This document shows positions 1-8,063 of a DNA stretch of 64,000 nucleotides, one piece after another. Made by a program: the position numbers and the translations under genes. This DNA is from an uncultured Lachnospiraceae bacterium (GTDB taxonomy: Bacteria > Bacillota > Clostridia > Lachnospirales > Lachnospiraceae): the NCBI GenBank assembly GCA_947243855.1, contig CAMXIK010000001.1:204775-268774 (forward strand), written 5' to 3'. Position 1 is the first letter of the stretch. Every line of letters starts with the position of its first letter. A model generated the notes under the pieces. The model worked only from the letters and a program-made list of their open reading frames with translations. It was not told the DNA's origin and did no database searches.

Positions 1-209
1 GTATTCTGGGGATTGGTTTAGAACGAGGAATGGAGCAGGGACGCCTTAGAATGATGATAAGAAGTATAGAATTAAGTATGAAAAATTTTCATGTCAATTT
101 GCAGGAAGCTTGCGAGGGTCTCGAAATATCTGTGGAAGAGTATGAAGATGCGAAACGGAAGATTGCCCGTTGGGATGAAGAAAATGAAAATCAGAACCGT
201 CACAGTTGA
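1..209 (+). CDS. C-terminal tail of an unidentified protein (partial)
   Basis: An open frame enters from the left edge (first complete codon at base 3) and stops with TGA at 207-209. The visible 68 residues are charged and probably helical, starting with a Gly/Glu-rich stretch (LERGMEQGR) and ending in an ISVEEYEDAKRK segment. Tails of this style are common on Rpn/PD-(D/E)XK nuclease-family proteins of Lachnospiraceae, but the catalytic part lies outside the window, so the family is only a guess. The frame runs 26 bases into the acetyltransferase gene that starts at 184, which suggests co-transcription. Confidence 0.4.
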   Translation, partial: ILGIGLERGMEQGRLRMMIRSIELSMKNFHVNLQEACEGLEISVEEYEDAKRKIARWDEENENQNRHS

Positions 210-750
210 CGACGCCAAGGAACTTCTGGCAATTTATGCGCCCTACGTCAGGAAAACCGCGATTACGTTTGAATATGAAGTTCCCACGTTGGAAGAATTT
301 AAGAAGAGAATCGAGAATACTCTGAAAAACTATCCGTACCTTGTGGCAGAAGCGGACGGAGAGCTTTTGGGTTATGCCTATACGAGCGCTTTTCATGAGA
401 GAGCCGCCTATGACTGGGCAGCCGAGGTCTCCATTTATGTGAGGAAGGACAGGAAAGGATGCGGGATTGGCGGCAGGCTTTATACCGTGCTGGAAGACAT
501 TTCCCGCACCCAGCATATTCTCAATCTGAACGCCTGTATCGCATATCCTGAATTAGAGGACGCATATCTGACGAAAGACAGCGTCCGGTTTCACGAGCAT
601 TTGGGGTATTGCATGGTCGGGGAGTTCCATAAATGTGGCTATAAGTTCGGAAGATGGTACGATATGGTCTGGATGGAGAAAATGATCGGCGCGCATACGG
701 ATCAGCCGGAGCCTGTGATTGCATTTTCGAAGTTGCGGGAGGATTGGTAA
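184..750 (+). CDS. GNAT family N-acetyltransferase (phosphinothricin acetyltransferase-like)
   Basis: A 188-residue GNAT protein predicted to transfer an acetyl group from acetyl-CoA to a small amine or amino-acid-like substrate in the cytoplasm. The N-terminal strand IRTVTVDDAKELLAIYAPYV, the central EVSIYVRKDRKGCGIGGRLY segment containing the acetyl-CoA pyrophosphate loop (R/K-x-x-G-x-G-G), and the C-terminal F-H-E-H-L-G-Y motif are typical of the Pat/Bar-like branch. ATG 184 was chosen because the homologous region begins there; ATG 175 is an in-frame alternative, and the longer frame back to 91 overlaps the preceding gene too deeply. It lies 66 bases upstream of pyrK. The natural substrate cannot be read from sequence. 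Confidence 0.85.
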   Translation: MKIRTVTVDDAKELLAIYAPYVRKTAITFEYEVPTLEEFKKRIENTLKNYPYLVAEADGELLGYAYTSAFHERAAYDWAAEVSIYVRKDRKGCGIGGRLYTVLEDISRTQHILNLNACIAYPELEDAYLTKDSVRFHEHLGYCMVGEFHKCGYKFGRWYDMVWMEKMIGAHTDQPEPVIAFSKLREDW

Positions 751-816
751 GGCAGTATAATAGAGAAAACGGTAAAAAGATACGCTGGAAAGGCAGCTTA
801 CAGAAAGGAATCGTAC

Positions 817-1593
817 ATGACCCGAAAGAAAAAAGTAACGGCAACAGTAATCTCCCAAAAACAGATCGCAGAGCAGATCTATGATCTCTGGCTGGAAACG
901 AAGCTGGCAAAGAACGCTCATCCGGGGCAGTTTGTTGGCGTATATCCGCATGGCGAGAGTATGCTTTTACCCCGGCCGATCAGTATCTGCGAGGCGGACA
1001 AGGCGAGGAACAGACTGCGGTTGGTGTACCGCGTGGCTGGAAAGGGAACGGCGGAGTTTGCGGCCTGCAAGGCGGGCGATCAGTTGGAGATTCTGGGCGT
1101 GCTGGGGAATGGATTCCCCGTTGATAAGGCCAAAGGAAAACGGGTCTTTCTGATGGGCGGCGGGATTGGGATTCCGCCGATGCTGGAGCTGGCCAAGGCG
1201 ATGGACGACAAGAAGCAGATTTTGCTCGGTTATCGGAACAAGGATCTTTTTTTGGAAGAGGATCTGGCAAAGTACGGAGACGTCTATGTGGCGACCGAGG
1301 ATGGCAGCGTGGGGACAAAGGGCAATGTGATGGATATCATCAGGGCCTATTCGCTCCATGCGGATATGATTATGGCCTGCGGGCCTATGCCTATGCTTCG
1401 CGCCATCAAACAATACGCGGCGGAGAAGGGGATCGAGGCTTATATTTCCCTTGAGGAACGGATGGCCTGCGGGGTGGGCGCATGTCTCGGATGCGTATGC
1501 AGAACCACAGAAAAAGACGCGCATTCCCATGTAAACAACGCGCGTATTTGTACGGAAGGCCCGGTTTTTGAGGCGAGGGAGGTAGACATATGA
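817..1593 (+). CDS. pyrK: Dihydroorotate dehydrogenase B, electron transfer subunit PyrK
   Basis: A 258-residue iron-sulfur flavoprotein that passes electrons from dihydroorotate oxidation in PyrD to NAD+ in pyrimidine biosynthesis. The ferredoxin-reductase-like fold shows an FAD-binding RPIS motif at residues 53-56, an NAD-binding GGGIGIPP loop at 114-121, and a C-terminal [2Fe-2S] site with Cys218, Cys223, Cys226 and probably Cys245. ATG 817 follows an AGAAAGGA ribosome binding site. The gene overlaps pyrD by four bases (ATGA), as expected for two subunits of one heterotetramer made in equal amounts. Length is normal for the family. Confidence 0.96.
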   Translation: MTRKKKVTATVISQKQIAEQIYDLWLETKLAKNAHPGQFVGVYPHGESMLLPRPISICEADKARNRLRLVYRVAGKGTAEFAACKAGDQLEILGVLGNGFPVDKAKGKRVFLMGGGIGIPPMLELAKAMDDKKQILLGYRNKDLFLEEDLAKYGDVYVATEDGSVGTKGNVMDIIRAYSLHADMIMACGPMPMLRAIKQYAAEKGIEAYISLEERMACGVGACLGCVCRTTEKDAHSHVNNARICTEGPVFEAREVDI

Positions 1594-2492
1594 ATACAGA
1601 AGTGAAAATTGCAGGAGTCACCTTTAAAAACCCGGTCATGGCGGCGTCCGGCACCTTTGGCTCCGGTATGGAATACGGCGATTTTGTGGATCTGAACAGA
1701 TTGGGAGCCGTGGTGACAAAAGGGGTTGCCAATGTGCCGTGGGAGGGCAATCCGACGCCCCGCGTGGCGGAGGTGTACGGCGGCATGTTAAACGCCATCG
1801 GCCTGCAGAATCCGGGCATCGATGTTTTTATGGAGAGAGATCTTGCTTTCCTGCAAAAATATGACACAAATGTCATAGTTAATGTATGCGGAAAAACAGT
1901 GGAGGATTATCTGGAAGTGGTGGAACGGCTTGCTGACACATCTGCCGCCATGCTGGAAATCAATGTGTCCTGTCCCAATGTGAAAGAGGGAGCGATCGCT
2001 TTCGGGCAGAAAGCGGATTCCCTTTACAATATCACATCCCAGATTAAGAAAAAGGCAAAACAGCCGGTGATTATGAAACTCAGTCCGAATGTGACGGATA
2101 TTACCGAGATGGCGAGGGCGGCGGAGGCGGCGGGAGCGGACGCGCTTTCCATGATTAACACGATCACGGGCATGAAGATTGACATTCACAGAAAAAAATT
2201 TGTGCTGGCAAACAAGACGGGCGGTATGTCCGGCCCTGCGGTCAAGCCAGTGGCTGTGCGCATGGTGTACCAGACGGCGCAGGCGGTGAAGATTCCGATT
2301 ATTGGCATGGGCGGAATCGCCAGCGGGGAGGATGCGGTCGAATTTTTGCTTGCGGGAGCTACCGCCGTAGCTGTGGGCGCGATGAACTTTGTCAATCCTT
2401 GTGCAACGGTGGAGGTTTTGGAAGGGATTGAAGCCTACATGAGACAGTACGGAATTGAACATGTAACAGAATTGATCGGAGCCGTAGAGTAA
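1590..2492 (+). CDS. pyrD: Dihydroorotate dehydrogenase B (NAD+), catalytic subunit PyrD
   Basis: A 300-residue FMN-dependent TIM-barrel enzyme of class 1B that oxidises dihydroorotate to orotate in the cytoplasm. Visible family features are the N-terminal FKNPVMAASGTFGSG segment, the NVSCPNVKEG motif with the class 1 catalytic cysteine at position 128, and the C-terminal phosphate-binding GMGGIASGEDAVEF segment. Translation is coupled to pyrK through an ATGA overlap. The other pyr genes are not in this window. A strong hairpin overlapping the stop codon ends the transcription unit. Confidence 0.97.
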   Translation: MNTEVKIAGVTFKNPVMAASGTFGSGMEYGDFVDLNRLGAVVTKGVANVPWEGNPTPRVAEVYGGMLNAIGLQNPGIDVFMERDLAFLQKYDTNVIVNVCGKTVEDYLEVVERLADTSAAMLEINVSCPNVKEGAIAFGQKADSLYNITSQIKKKAKQPVIMKLSPNVTDITEMARAAEAAGADALSMINTITGMKIDIHRKKFVLANKTGGMSGPAVKPVAVRMVYQTAQAVKIPIIGMGGIASGEDAVEFLLAGATAVAVGAMNFVNPCATVEVLEGIEAYMRQYGIEHVTELIGAVE

Positions 2493-2511
2493 GCGGCTCC
2501 GATTAGTTTTT
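2475..2511 (+). terminator. Rho-independent terminator of pyrKD
   Basis: A perfect 10-bp stem, ATCGGAGCCG at 2475-2484 and CGGCTCCGAT at 2494-2503, closes a 9-nt loop and is followed by TAGTTTTTAG. The stem begins inside the pyrD coding sequence and its loop contains the stop codon. Confidence 0.85.
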
Positions 2512-2536
2512 AGGGATATGGCATAAATGCTTCCGA

Positions 2537-3211
2537 TCAACTTTTGACGGGCGCGTCATGATAGAGAAGGGAAGCGGTTGATACAAGGTCGATTTCTGAT
2601 AATTTGTCGACTAGCTCGTTCGCTTTCTGGCTTCTGATTTCTATAATAAGATCCATGCCCGATTGTCTTACATTTTTGGAATCAATTTTATAGCGCGGCG
2701 AATACTGGCGAATGACAGCCAGAATGTCGGCCTCCGCACTTTTATCCTGCGCATTGATAATGACAAGATAGGGACTGGTTCTGATGGGGATCACTTGCAG
2801 AAGCAGGATTCCCATGGTGCACACAAGCGCGACTAAAATAGCCAATTCATAAAGGTTTGCGCCGCAGATAATTCCAGTGCTGATGGACCAGAACAGGAAC
2901 AGCAAATCCATAGGTTCTTTGATGGCGGTTCGGAAACGGACGATGGATAATGCGCCGACCATGCCGAGGGAAATAATCAGATTGGCCTGCATGGCCAGAA
3001 TGATTCCCGTTACGACGACAGAAACCATGGCCATGGACACACTGAAGCTTTTGTCATAAAAGGTTGTCCGGCTGATAAACCGGTATACAAAATAGATGTA
3101 AACTGCGAAGAGAAAACAGACGCCCAAGGATATGACAGCGTTTGTGGTCGAAAATCCGGGTGTGGAAAAAGCCTCTAAAACTGAATTTTTAATGATGTCG
3201 TTAAATCCCAT
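2537..3211 (-). CDS. DUF4956 domain-containing membrane protein
   Basis: A 224-residue protein with an N-terminal membrane part (roughly residues 20-140, about four hydrophobic segments) and a C-terminal soluble alpha/beta domain. The conserved GMVGALSIVRFRTAIKEP segment between membrane helices marks the DUF4956 family. Its biochemical role is unknown to me. Members often sit beside VTC-domain polyphosphate polymerases and CotH-kinase proteins, as here. ATG at 3211-3209 has a good AAAGGAGA site, and the start overlaps the end of the VTC gene by 11 bases, so the two are translationally coupled. It is the last gene of a minus-strand operon. Confidence 0.85.
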   Translation of the reverse strand: MGFNDIIKNSVLEAFSTPGFSTTNAVISLGVCFLFAVYIYFVYRFISRTTFYDKSFSVSMAMVSVVVTGIILAMQANLIISLGMVGALSIVRFRTAIKEPMDLLFLFWSISTGIICGANLYELAILVALVCTMGILLLQVIPIRTSPYLVIINAQDKSAEADILAVIRQYSPRYKIDSKNVRQSGMDLIIEIRSQKANELVDKLSEIDLVSTASLLYHDAPVKS

Positions 3212-3917
3212 AAGAAATCTCCTTTCGGCCGATGGCGGCCCTTGTCAGATAGTATTTGGAAAAGGACTGTCTTTGCAGCCGCGCTAAATCCAACGCCTGC
3301 AAAAGATAGTGCGGCAGCAGCTCGTCATACTTCACTTCCAGAATATGATGCGACTGCGGCATGACCGGAACCGTAAACAGGTCGGAGTCAAACAAACGGT
3401 CTGTCTGCGCGCTGCCGGCAACATTCCGGTCGAAGGTAACACGAACATTTCCCGTCGTTTCCGTAAAAGCGAAGCGCTCATATTCCACGATGCATTTCGG
3501 TGAAAAGCCTTTGCGTAATATCCCCAGAATCAGTTCTTCCAATAAACTGCCTTTTTCGCTTTGCGTCTGGATGTCGTGCAGGCTGTCGAGGCGGCAGGTC
3601 AGAAGAGCTTGGTACTCCTCAAAGGTTAAGGGCTGCGTCGTTTTCTTGGTCATGTCGGCGTATTTCGTCTTTTTTTCCAGACGGATAAAATTGGGGTTAT
3701 TGTCATAGATTCTGATTCGGTATTTTTCCCGGAAGGGAACCCCGTTTTCCTTTTCCGCCATACAGGAATCGTACAGGTCGTCGAAGTAAAGACTTCGGAT
3801 CAGGTATCCGCCCGCGCCCTGATGACGGTCGGGCTGCATAAGCGGCGATAGCCTGTAGTACAACCGCTGGAAATCGTAATCGGGCAGCTCAAATTTTAGT
3901 TCATTTCTGTATTCCAT
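3201..3917 (-). CDS. Polyphosphate polymerase domain-containing protein (VTC-like)
   Basis: A 238-residue protein with the tunnel-shaped VTC/CYTH-like fold that in yeast Vtc4 makes polyphosphate from ATP. Basic and acidic tunnel residues appear in the expected order: MEYRNELKFEL at the start, LIRSLYFDD (about residue 45), REKYRIRIYD (about 65), the lysine-rich LEKKTKYADMTKK (about 80), ECIVEYERFAF-type segment (about 140) and a final ILEVKYDE (about 195). No membrane segment is present; the neighbouring DUF4956 protein may supply the membrane anchor. The gene overlaps the upstream CotH gene by 17 bases and the downstream DUF4956 gene by 11. Enzyme activity is inferred from fold only. Confidence 0.85.
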   Translation of the reverse strand: MEYRNELKFELPDYDFQRLYYRLSPLMQPDRHQGAGGYLIRSLYFDDLYDSCMAEKENGVPFREKYRIRIYDNNPNFIRLEKKTKYADMTKKTTQPLTFEEYQALLTCRLDSLHDIQTQSEKGSLLEELILGILRKGFSPKCIVEYERFAFTETTGNVRVTFDRNVAGSAQTDRLFDSDLFTVPVMPQSHHILEVKYDELLPHYLLQALDLARLQRQSFSKYYLTRAAIGRKEISYGI

Positions 3918-5634
3918 TTTGCGCTAACCACTCCTCTCCCATACTGTTTTCCAAGAAATTCCAGACAACATCGTACCTTTCGGCAAAGAATGTCCGCATG
4001 TTAGTTACATATTGCTCAAATTCATCGGATTTATCGTCCATGTAAAACCGCATGTTGCTGGCCGCAAGGGGTTCTCTCATAGTCTGCACATATTGATCGA
4101 TAAATAAATTGCATGTTTCGGGTGCAAAAACATCCTTTCCGATATACAGGAGCCGCTCGGTAAATTGGCGGCGGAATTCTTCGTTTTGATATAATGAACT
4201 GAAAATGCGGTCCTCTTCTAAGACACGGGAAAGACTGTCATCGGATAGAACCATCTCTGAGGAATTGATATCAAACAGCATCCAGCGCCACTTGCCGTCA
4301 CCGTAGCGGGAACCGTCGTTTGCCCGTGTCCGCCATAGGGCGAAGTTGCTTCCGGGCCAGTCATACCATCCGCCGATATAGATGTGGAGGGCGTAATAGT
4401 CGATAAAGCTGTCTATGTCGATGAGTTCTCTGGCTTGATGATAGGCTTCGGGATCAGACATATCATGATCGTACATAAAGAAGCGCATTTCATCAAATGC
4501 TTGGAAATCTTCCTCCAGTCCGGCGGCCAAATCATAGTTTTTAATCATAATGACGTTACTATTTGCGACTTGATAATGGTCGTGGATATAATCGGCATTA
4601 TAATCTTCCGTAATATAATACATGCCCCAGTATTCTCCGTCGAGAAACATGGCGCAGGGAATAAAGTCCATGGTAGCAAAATGCAGATCCTGCGCCATCG
4701 TATTTACAAGATAATCTTTCAATTTGAAACAATTATCGTCGCCGCCTGCGAACAAGACAATTTTATGAGGGAAGCTATCTGTTTGAAAAATATTCGCATC
4801 AAAAGAATTACTGCCGCCGTAAATATCTCTGGCGTAGCAGCTAATACTCCTTGGAAGCTGCCCGCGCGTGGCGCCGCCTTTAATGCGGATACCGCATTTT
4901 TCGGAGAGAACGGCATTTTGATGATTGTCAAAGATCGTAAGATCGGCTTCCCGCTCCCAATCGATTCCGTAGTTAAAGAAGTTTGCCGGCCAATACCGCC
5001 ATTGGAAGCTGTACCAGAGATCGTCTCTGGTGATATCTCCTTTTAGGCATTCTGCAAAGGTATTGCCGAGAACATAAATACCGATATCGTCGTCAAAAAG
5101 GTTTTCGGGAGACGTCACGATTGAGGCGGTATAAATATCCTGATAGCTGCGCCGATCCTGAAAACCGACAAAATAAGTGCCAGTGATGGAATCAAGACAA
5201 TTACCATCGGGGTCAAACAAGGAAGCGCGTATAATGGTGCATTTATCCACAAGATACGCGGGCGCCGTATAACCAATATAAGGGAAAGCGGTTGAATATT
5301 GGTCGATGAGATCTTGTTGAAGCCCAGCCGATGTATCGGTTCTTGCGGAATAAACATTCGGGTGATTTGACGCGTCTTCTATATATAACGGGCTCTCCTT
5401 GTCAAATACAAGGTCATTCACGGTCGGTTCCCTGCCATCCAAAGTATAGTGTATGGTATTTTTTCCGCCGCCATAAATGGAGAGGTAAAACGGGGCATCG
5501 TAGTATCCCGGTTCGCTGGAAAATGTCAGTTGATTTCCGTAAAAAAATTTAAAAAGGGGGAAAACTGCTAGTACCGCCATAATTATGATTACAATGGATA
5601 AAGACTGTTTGGTATAGGTACTAATTAGAATCAC
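3901..5634 (-). CDS. CotH kinase family protein, membrane-anchored (paralogue 1)
   Basis: A 577-residue protein with one N-terminal membrane anchor (about residues 12-30), a chitobiase-type beta domain with the YTLDGREPTVND signature (about 55-100), and a CotH atypical kinase domain (about 160-560) with GIRIKGGATRG, FLDGEYWGMYYITEDY and KWRWMLFDIN motifs. In Bacillus CotH phosphorylates spore coat proteins; here the anchor places the domain outside the membrane and the target is unknown. GTG 5634 is the first possible start, but the AAAGGGAG site lies almost on top of it. It forms a coupled operon with VTC and DUF4956 genes and is a tandem duplicate of the next gene. Confidence 0.88.
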   Translation of the reverse strand: MILISTYTKQSLSIVIIIMAVLAVFPLFKFFYGNQLTFSSEPGYYDAPFYLSIYGGGKNTIHYTLDGREPTVNDLVFDKESPLYIEDASNHPNVYSARTDTSAGLQQDLIDQYSTAFPYIGYTAPAYLVDKCTIIRASLFDPDGNCLDSITGTYFVGFQDRRSYQDIYTASIVTSPENLFDDDIGIYVLGNTFAECLKGDITRDDLWYSFQWRYWPANFFNYGIDWEREADLTIFDNHQNAVLSEKCGIRIKGGATRGQLPRSISCYARDIYGGSNSFDANIFQTDSFPHKIVLFAGGDDNCFKLKDYLVNTMAQDLHFATMDFIPCAMFLDGEYWGMYYITEDYNADYIHDHYQVANSNVIMIKNYDLAAGLEEDFQAFDEMRFFMYDHDMSDPEAYHQARELIDIDSFIDYYALHIYIGGWYDWPGSNFALWRTRANDGSRYGDGKWRWMLFDINSSEMVLSDDSLSRVLEEDRIFSSLYQNEEFRRQFTERLLYIGKDVFAPETCNLFIDQYVQTMREPLAASNMRFYMDDKSDEFEQYVTNMRTFFAERYDVVWNFLENSMGEEWLAQNGIQK

Positions 5635-5736
5635 TCCCTTTTTTGCATAATACGGTATAGGCGGTTTAACGCTTTTTCTCCTATAGCTTGTATTATGATA
5701 CCATACAGATTTCAGCGTTTCAATGAATTTACTTTT

Positions 5737-7527
5737 TTATTTTTGTATTCCATTTTGCGCTAGCCACTCCTCTCCCATATCCTGTACAAGGAAATCCCAG
5801 ACCACATCATATCTTTGTTCAAAGAACGTGCGCATGTCGGCTGCATATTGCTCAAATTCATCAGATTTATCATCCATGTAAAACCGCATGTTGCTGGCCG
5901 CAAGGGGTTCTCTCATTGTCTGCACATATTGATCGATAAATAAATTGCATGTTTCAGGCGCGAAGACTTCTTTGCCAATGTATAGGAGCCGCTGGGCAAA
6001 CTGGCGGCGGAAGGTTTCGTTTTGATAAAGTGAAGCAAAAACGGGGTCTTCGCCTATCACATATGTAAGACTATCTAAGAAGAGATAGTCGCCGAATTTC
6101 CCCGGTTGATTTATGTCAAATAACATCCACCGCCATTTGGTGTCGCCGTAGATGGAACCATCATTAGTGCGCGTTCTCCATAAGGCAATATTGTTGTGAG
6201 GCCAATCAACATTGGCAATATAAATTTCCATAGCATAATAGTCAATATAGCTGTCTATATCAATTAGATCGCAGGCACGATTGTAGTTTTCGCTATCGGT
6301 CATATTGTGTTCATTGATAAAGGCGGTCATTTCTTCGTAGAGCTGCCGGTCATCTTCAATCCCTGCGGTTAAATTGTCTTGGTAAGAATTGCGTTTCATC
6401 ATGATAATATTGTCTTTGGCAACTTGATAATGATGATGAATGTATTCCGCGTCATAATCTTCTGTAATATAATATGTCCCCCAATATTCTCCGTCGAGAA
6501 ACAGGACACAAGGAATAAAATCTATCGTTGCAAAGGGTAGGTCTTGTGTCAGTGCATGTACGAGATAATCTTTCGCTCTGAATATATTATCTTGGCCGCC
6601 AGAAAATAAAACGATTTTATCAGGAAAGCTATTCTCATGAAATATATCAGCTTGAAAAGCGCTATGTTCACTGTATTCTGTTCTTGCATAACACCGAATG
6701 CTTCTGGGTAACAGTGCACAGCTTCCTTCACCCTTGATACGAATCCCGCATTTTTGGGAGAGGACAGTATTTTGCTGATTGTCAAAAAGCGTTATGTATG
6801 CTTCCCGCTCCCAACCAATTCCGCGCATGAAATAGTTTGAGACCCAATTAGGCCAATGAGGCAGCTCGCTGAAATTGTCTTCATTATTAAGAAAATGATC
6901 AAACGTACTTCCATTAACATAGATGCCGATATCATCATCAAAAAGATTTTCAGGAGAGGTTACGATAGAAGCAGTATAAATATTCTGATAGCCCGTCTTT
7001 TCCTGAAATCCAATAAAATATGTTCCAGTGATGGAAGAGAGGCAGTTTCCCGCAGAATCAAATAGGGAGGCGCGGATAACGGTACACTTATCTACGGGAT
7101 AATCAGGCGCGGTATAATTGGGTATATCTTTTGTATCTGTATATTTTTCAATTAAGTCCGTCAAAAACCCCGTCGATGTATCCGTCCTCATAGAATAAAC
7201 ATTTGGATGAGTTGTTGCGTCTTCTATGTATAGCGGTTTATTTTTGTTAAATACGGGATCGTTTGTGGTTGGCTCGCTGCCGTCCAACGTATAGTGTATG
7301 GCATATTTTCTGCCGCCATAAATGGAAAGATAAAACGGGGAATCATAAAACCCCGGCTCTCTGGAAAAAGAAAGCTGATTTCCGTAATGCAGTTTTATGA
7401 ATGGAAAAGCAATCAATACCACTATAATGACGGCTGCAATGGTTAAGACCTGTTTCGTATAGGCACTGATTGTAATTCGCCTCCTTTTGTCAAATAGGAA
7501 TTGCAATATTCTCGCCTTTGATCCCAT
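5737..7527 (-). CDS. CotH kinase family protein, membrane-anchored (paralogue 2)
   Basis: A 596-residue paralogue of the preceding CotH protein with the same order: membrane anchor (about residues 24-45), chitobiase-type domain with YTLDGSEPTTND, and CotH kinase domain with GIRIKGEGS, FLDGEYWGTYYITEDY and KWRWMLFDIN. Both proteins end in the same MGEEWLAQNGIQK tail. ATG 7527 is the longest start; a stronger AAAGGAGG site lies further in, just before codons for ITISAYTKQ, with no ATG, GTG or TTG at normal spacing. An in-frame TTG between the two, after AAGGCGAG, is another option. Likely the first gene of the minus-strand CotH-VTC operon. Confidence 0.87.
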   Translation of the reverse strand: MGSKARILQFLFDKRRRITISAYTKQVLTIAAVIIVVLIAFPFIKLHYGNQLSFSREPGFYDSPFYLSIYGGRKYAIHYTLDGSEPTTNDPVFNKNKPLYIEDATTHPNVYSMRTDTSTGFLTDLIEKYTDTKDIPNYTAPDYPVDKCTVIRASLFDSAGNCLSSITGTYFIGFQEKTGYQNIYTASIVTSPENLFDDDIGIYVNGSTFDHFLNNEDNFSELPHWPNWVSNYFMRGIGWEREAYITLFDNQQNTVLSQKCGIRIKGEGSCALLPRSIRCYARTEYSEHSAFQADIFHENSFPDKIVLFSGGQDNIFRAKDYLVHALTQDLPFATIDFIPCVLFLDGEYWGTYYITEDYDAEYIHHHYQVAKDNIIMMKRNSYQDNLTAGIEDDRQLYEEMTAFINEHNMTDSENYNRACDLIDIDSYIDYYAMEIYIANVDWPHNNIALWRTRTNDGSIYGDTKWRWMLFDINQPGKFGDYLFLDSLTYVIGEDPVFASLYQNETFRRQFAQRLLYIGKEVFAPETCNLFIDQYVQTMREPLAASNMRFYMDDKSDEFEQYAADMRTFFEQRYDVVWDFLVQDMGEEWLAQNGIQK

Positions 7528-7615
7528 ATCCTAAAACATAATATCATGTTAAATCCTATATTTCAACAAAATTATCATAATGAAAACGATAGAATAAAAA
7601 ATATATAGGTTACAA

Positions 7616-7621
7616 TATAAT
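7616..7621 (+). promoter_or_regulatory. Possible -10 box for the XRE regulator
   Basis: TATAAT at 7616-7621 lies 36 bases upstream of the regulator start in an AT-rich divergent spacer. No good -35 hexamer is seen at the expected distance, so the promoter may need an activator or be weak. Confidence 0.35.
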
Positions 7622-7657
7622 ACAAGAGTAAAGCGGGAAGGGCATTGAGAGGTTCGT

Positions 7658-7981
7658 ATGATGTATGAAAAAAGTTTTGCGGAAAGACTTTCTCAGTTGA
7701 GATTACAAAAAGCGGTATCCGCCCGTGATATGAGTCTGTCAATTGGGCAAAATCCCGGCTATATCAATAATATCGAGACCGGTAAGGCGCTCCCTTCTAT
7801 GAGCAACTTCTTTTATATCTGTCATTATCTTGGCATTACTCCTATGGACTTTTTTAATTATGATGCCGTCCGTCCAAGAGATATGGATCAGATCTGTCAT
7901 GAGTTAAATAAACTGACGGATTCGCAATTTAGCAGTATTAAGGAGATCGTCGGAGAACTGGCGCGGCTGAACGGGCGGTGA
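7658..7981 (+). CDS. XRE family helix-turn-helix transcriptional regulator
   Basis: A 107-residue DNA-binding protein with an N-terminal Cro/C1-type helix-turn-helix (about residues 8-62; SARDMSLSIGQNPGYINNIE contains the recognition helix) and a short C-terminal helical part. No ligand or membrane domain is present. It is transcribed away from the CotH operon, so control of that operon or of itself is possible but unproven. ATG 7658 is followed by a second ATG at 7661; the spacer holds GAGAGG as a weak ribosome site. A terminator hairpin sits between this gene and the SPOCS gene. Confidence 0.85.
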   Translation: MMYEKSFAERLSQLRLQKAVSARDMSLSIGQNPGYINNIETGKALPSMSNFFYICHYLGITPMDFFNYDAVRPRDMDQICHELNKLTDSQFSSIKEIVGELARLNGR

Positions 7982-8003
7982 TGCAAAATCTTTCCGCCCC
8001 GAT

Positions 8004-8032
8004 TCATATCCTGCTCTCCCTGTGCATAGATT
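8004..8032 (+). promoter_or_regulatory. Sigma-E-like promoter for the SPOCS-LysM gene (candidate)
   Basis: TTCATATC at 8003-8010 resembles the sigma-E -35 element and CATAGATT at 8025-8032 matches six of eight positions of the sigma-E -10 element CATACAAT. The CATA-to-CATA distance is 20 bases, the same as in the stronger spoIIID promoter of this window. Transcription would start near 8039, in the loop of the terminator hairpin. Confidence 0.45.
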
Positions 8033-8063
8033 TATAGTAACTATACGCAGGGAGGGTTTTTTT
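8016..8063 (+). terminator. Terminator hairpin whose 3' arm carries the next gene's ribosome site
   Basis: Arms CTCCCTGTGCATAG (8016-8029) and CTATACGCAGGGAG (8041-8054) form a 14-position stem with one G-U pair and one mismatch, an 11-nt loop and a run of seven T at 8057-8063. The ribosome site GGGAGGG (8050-8056) lies in the 3' arm and the T run is its spacer to the GTG at 8064. It would end transcripts coming from the XRE gene. Confidence 0.75.

Noticed and set aside
1788..2540. 250-codon minus-strand frame opposite pyrD
   Set aside because: pyrD is certain in the plus frame; the antisense translation has no recognisable segment and no ribosome site.
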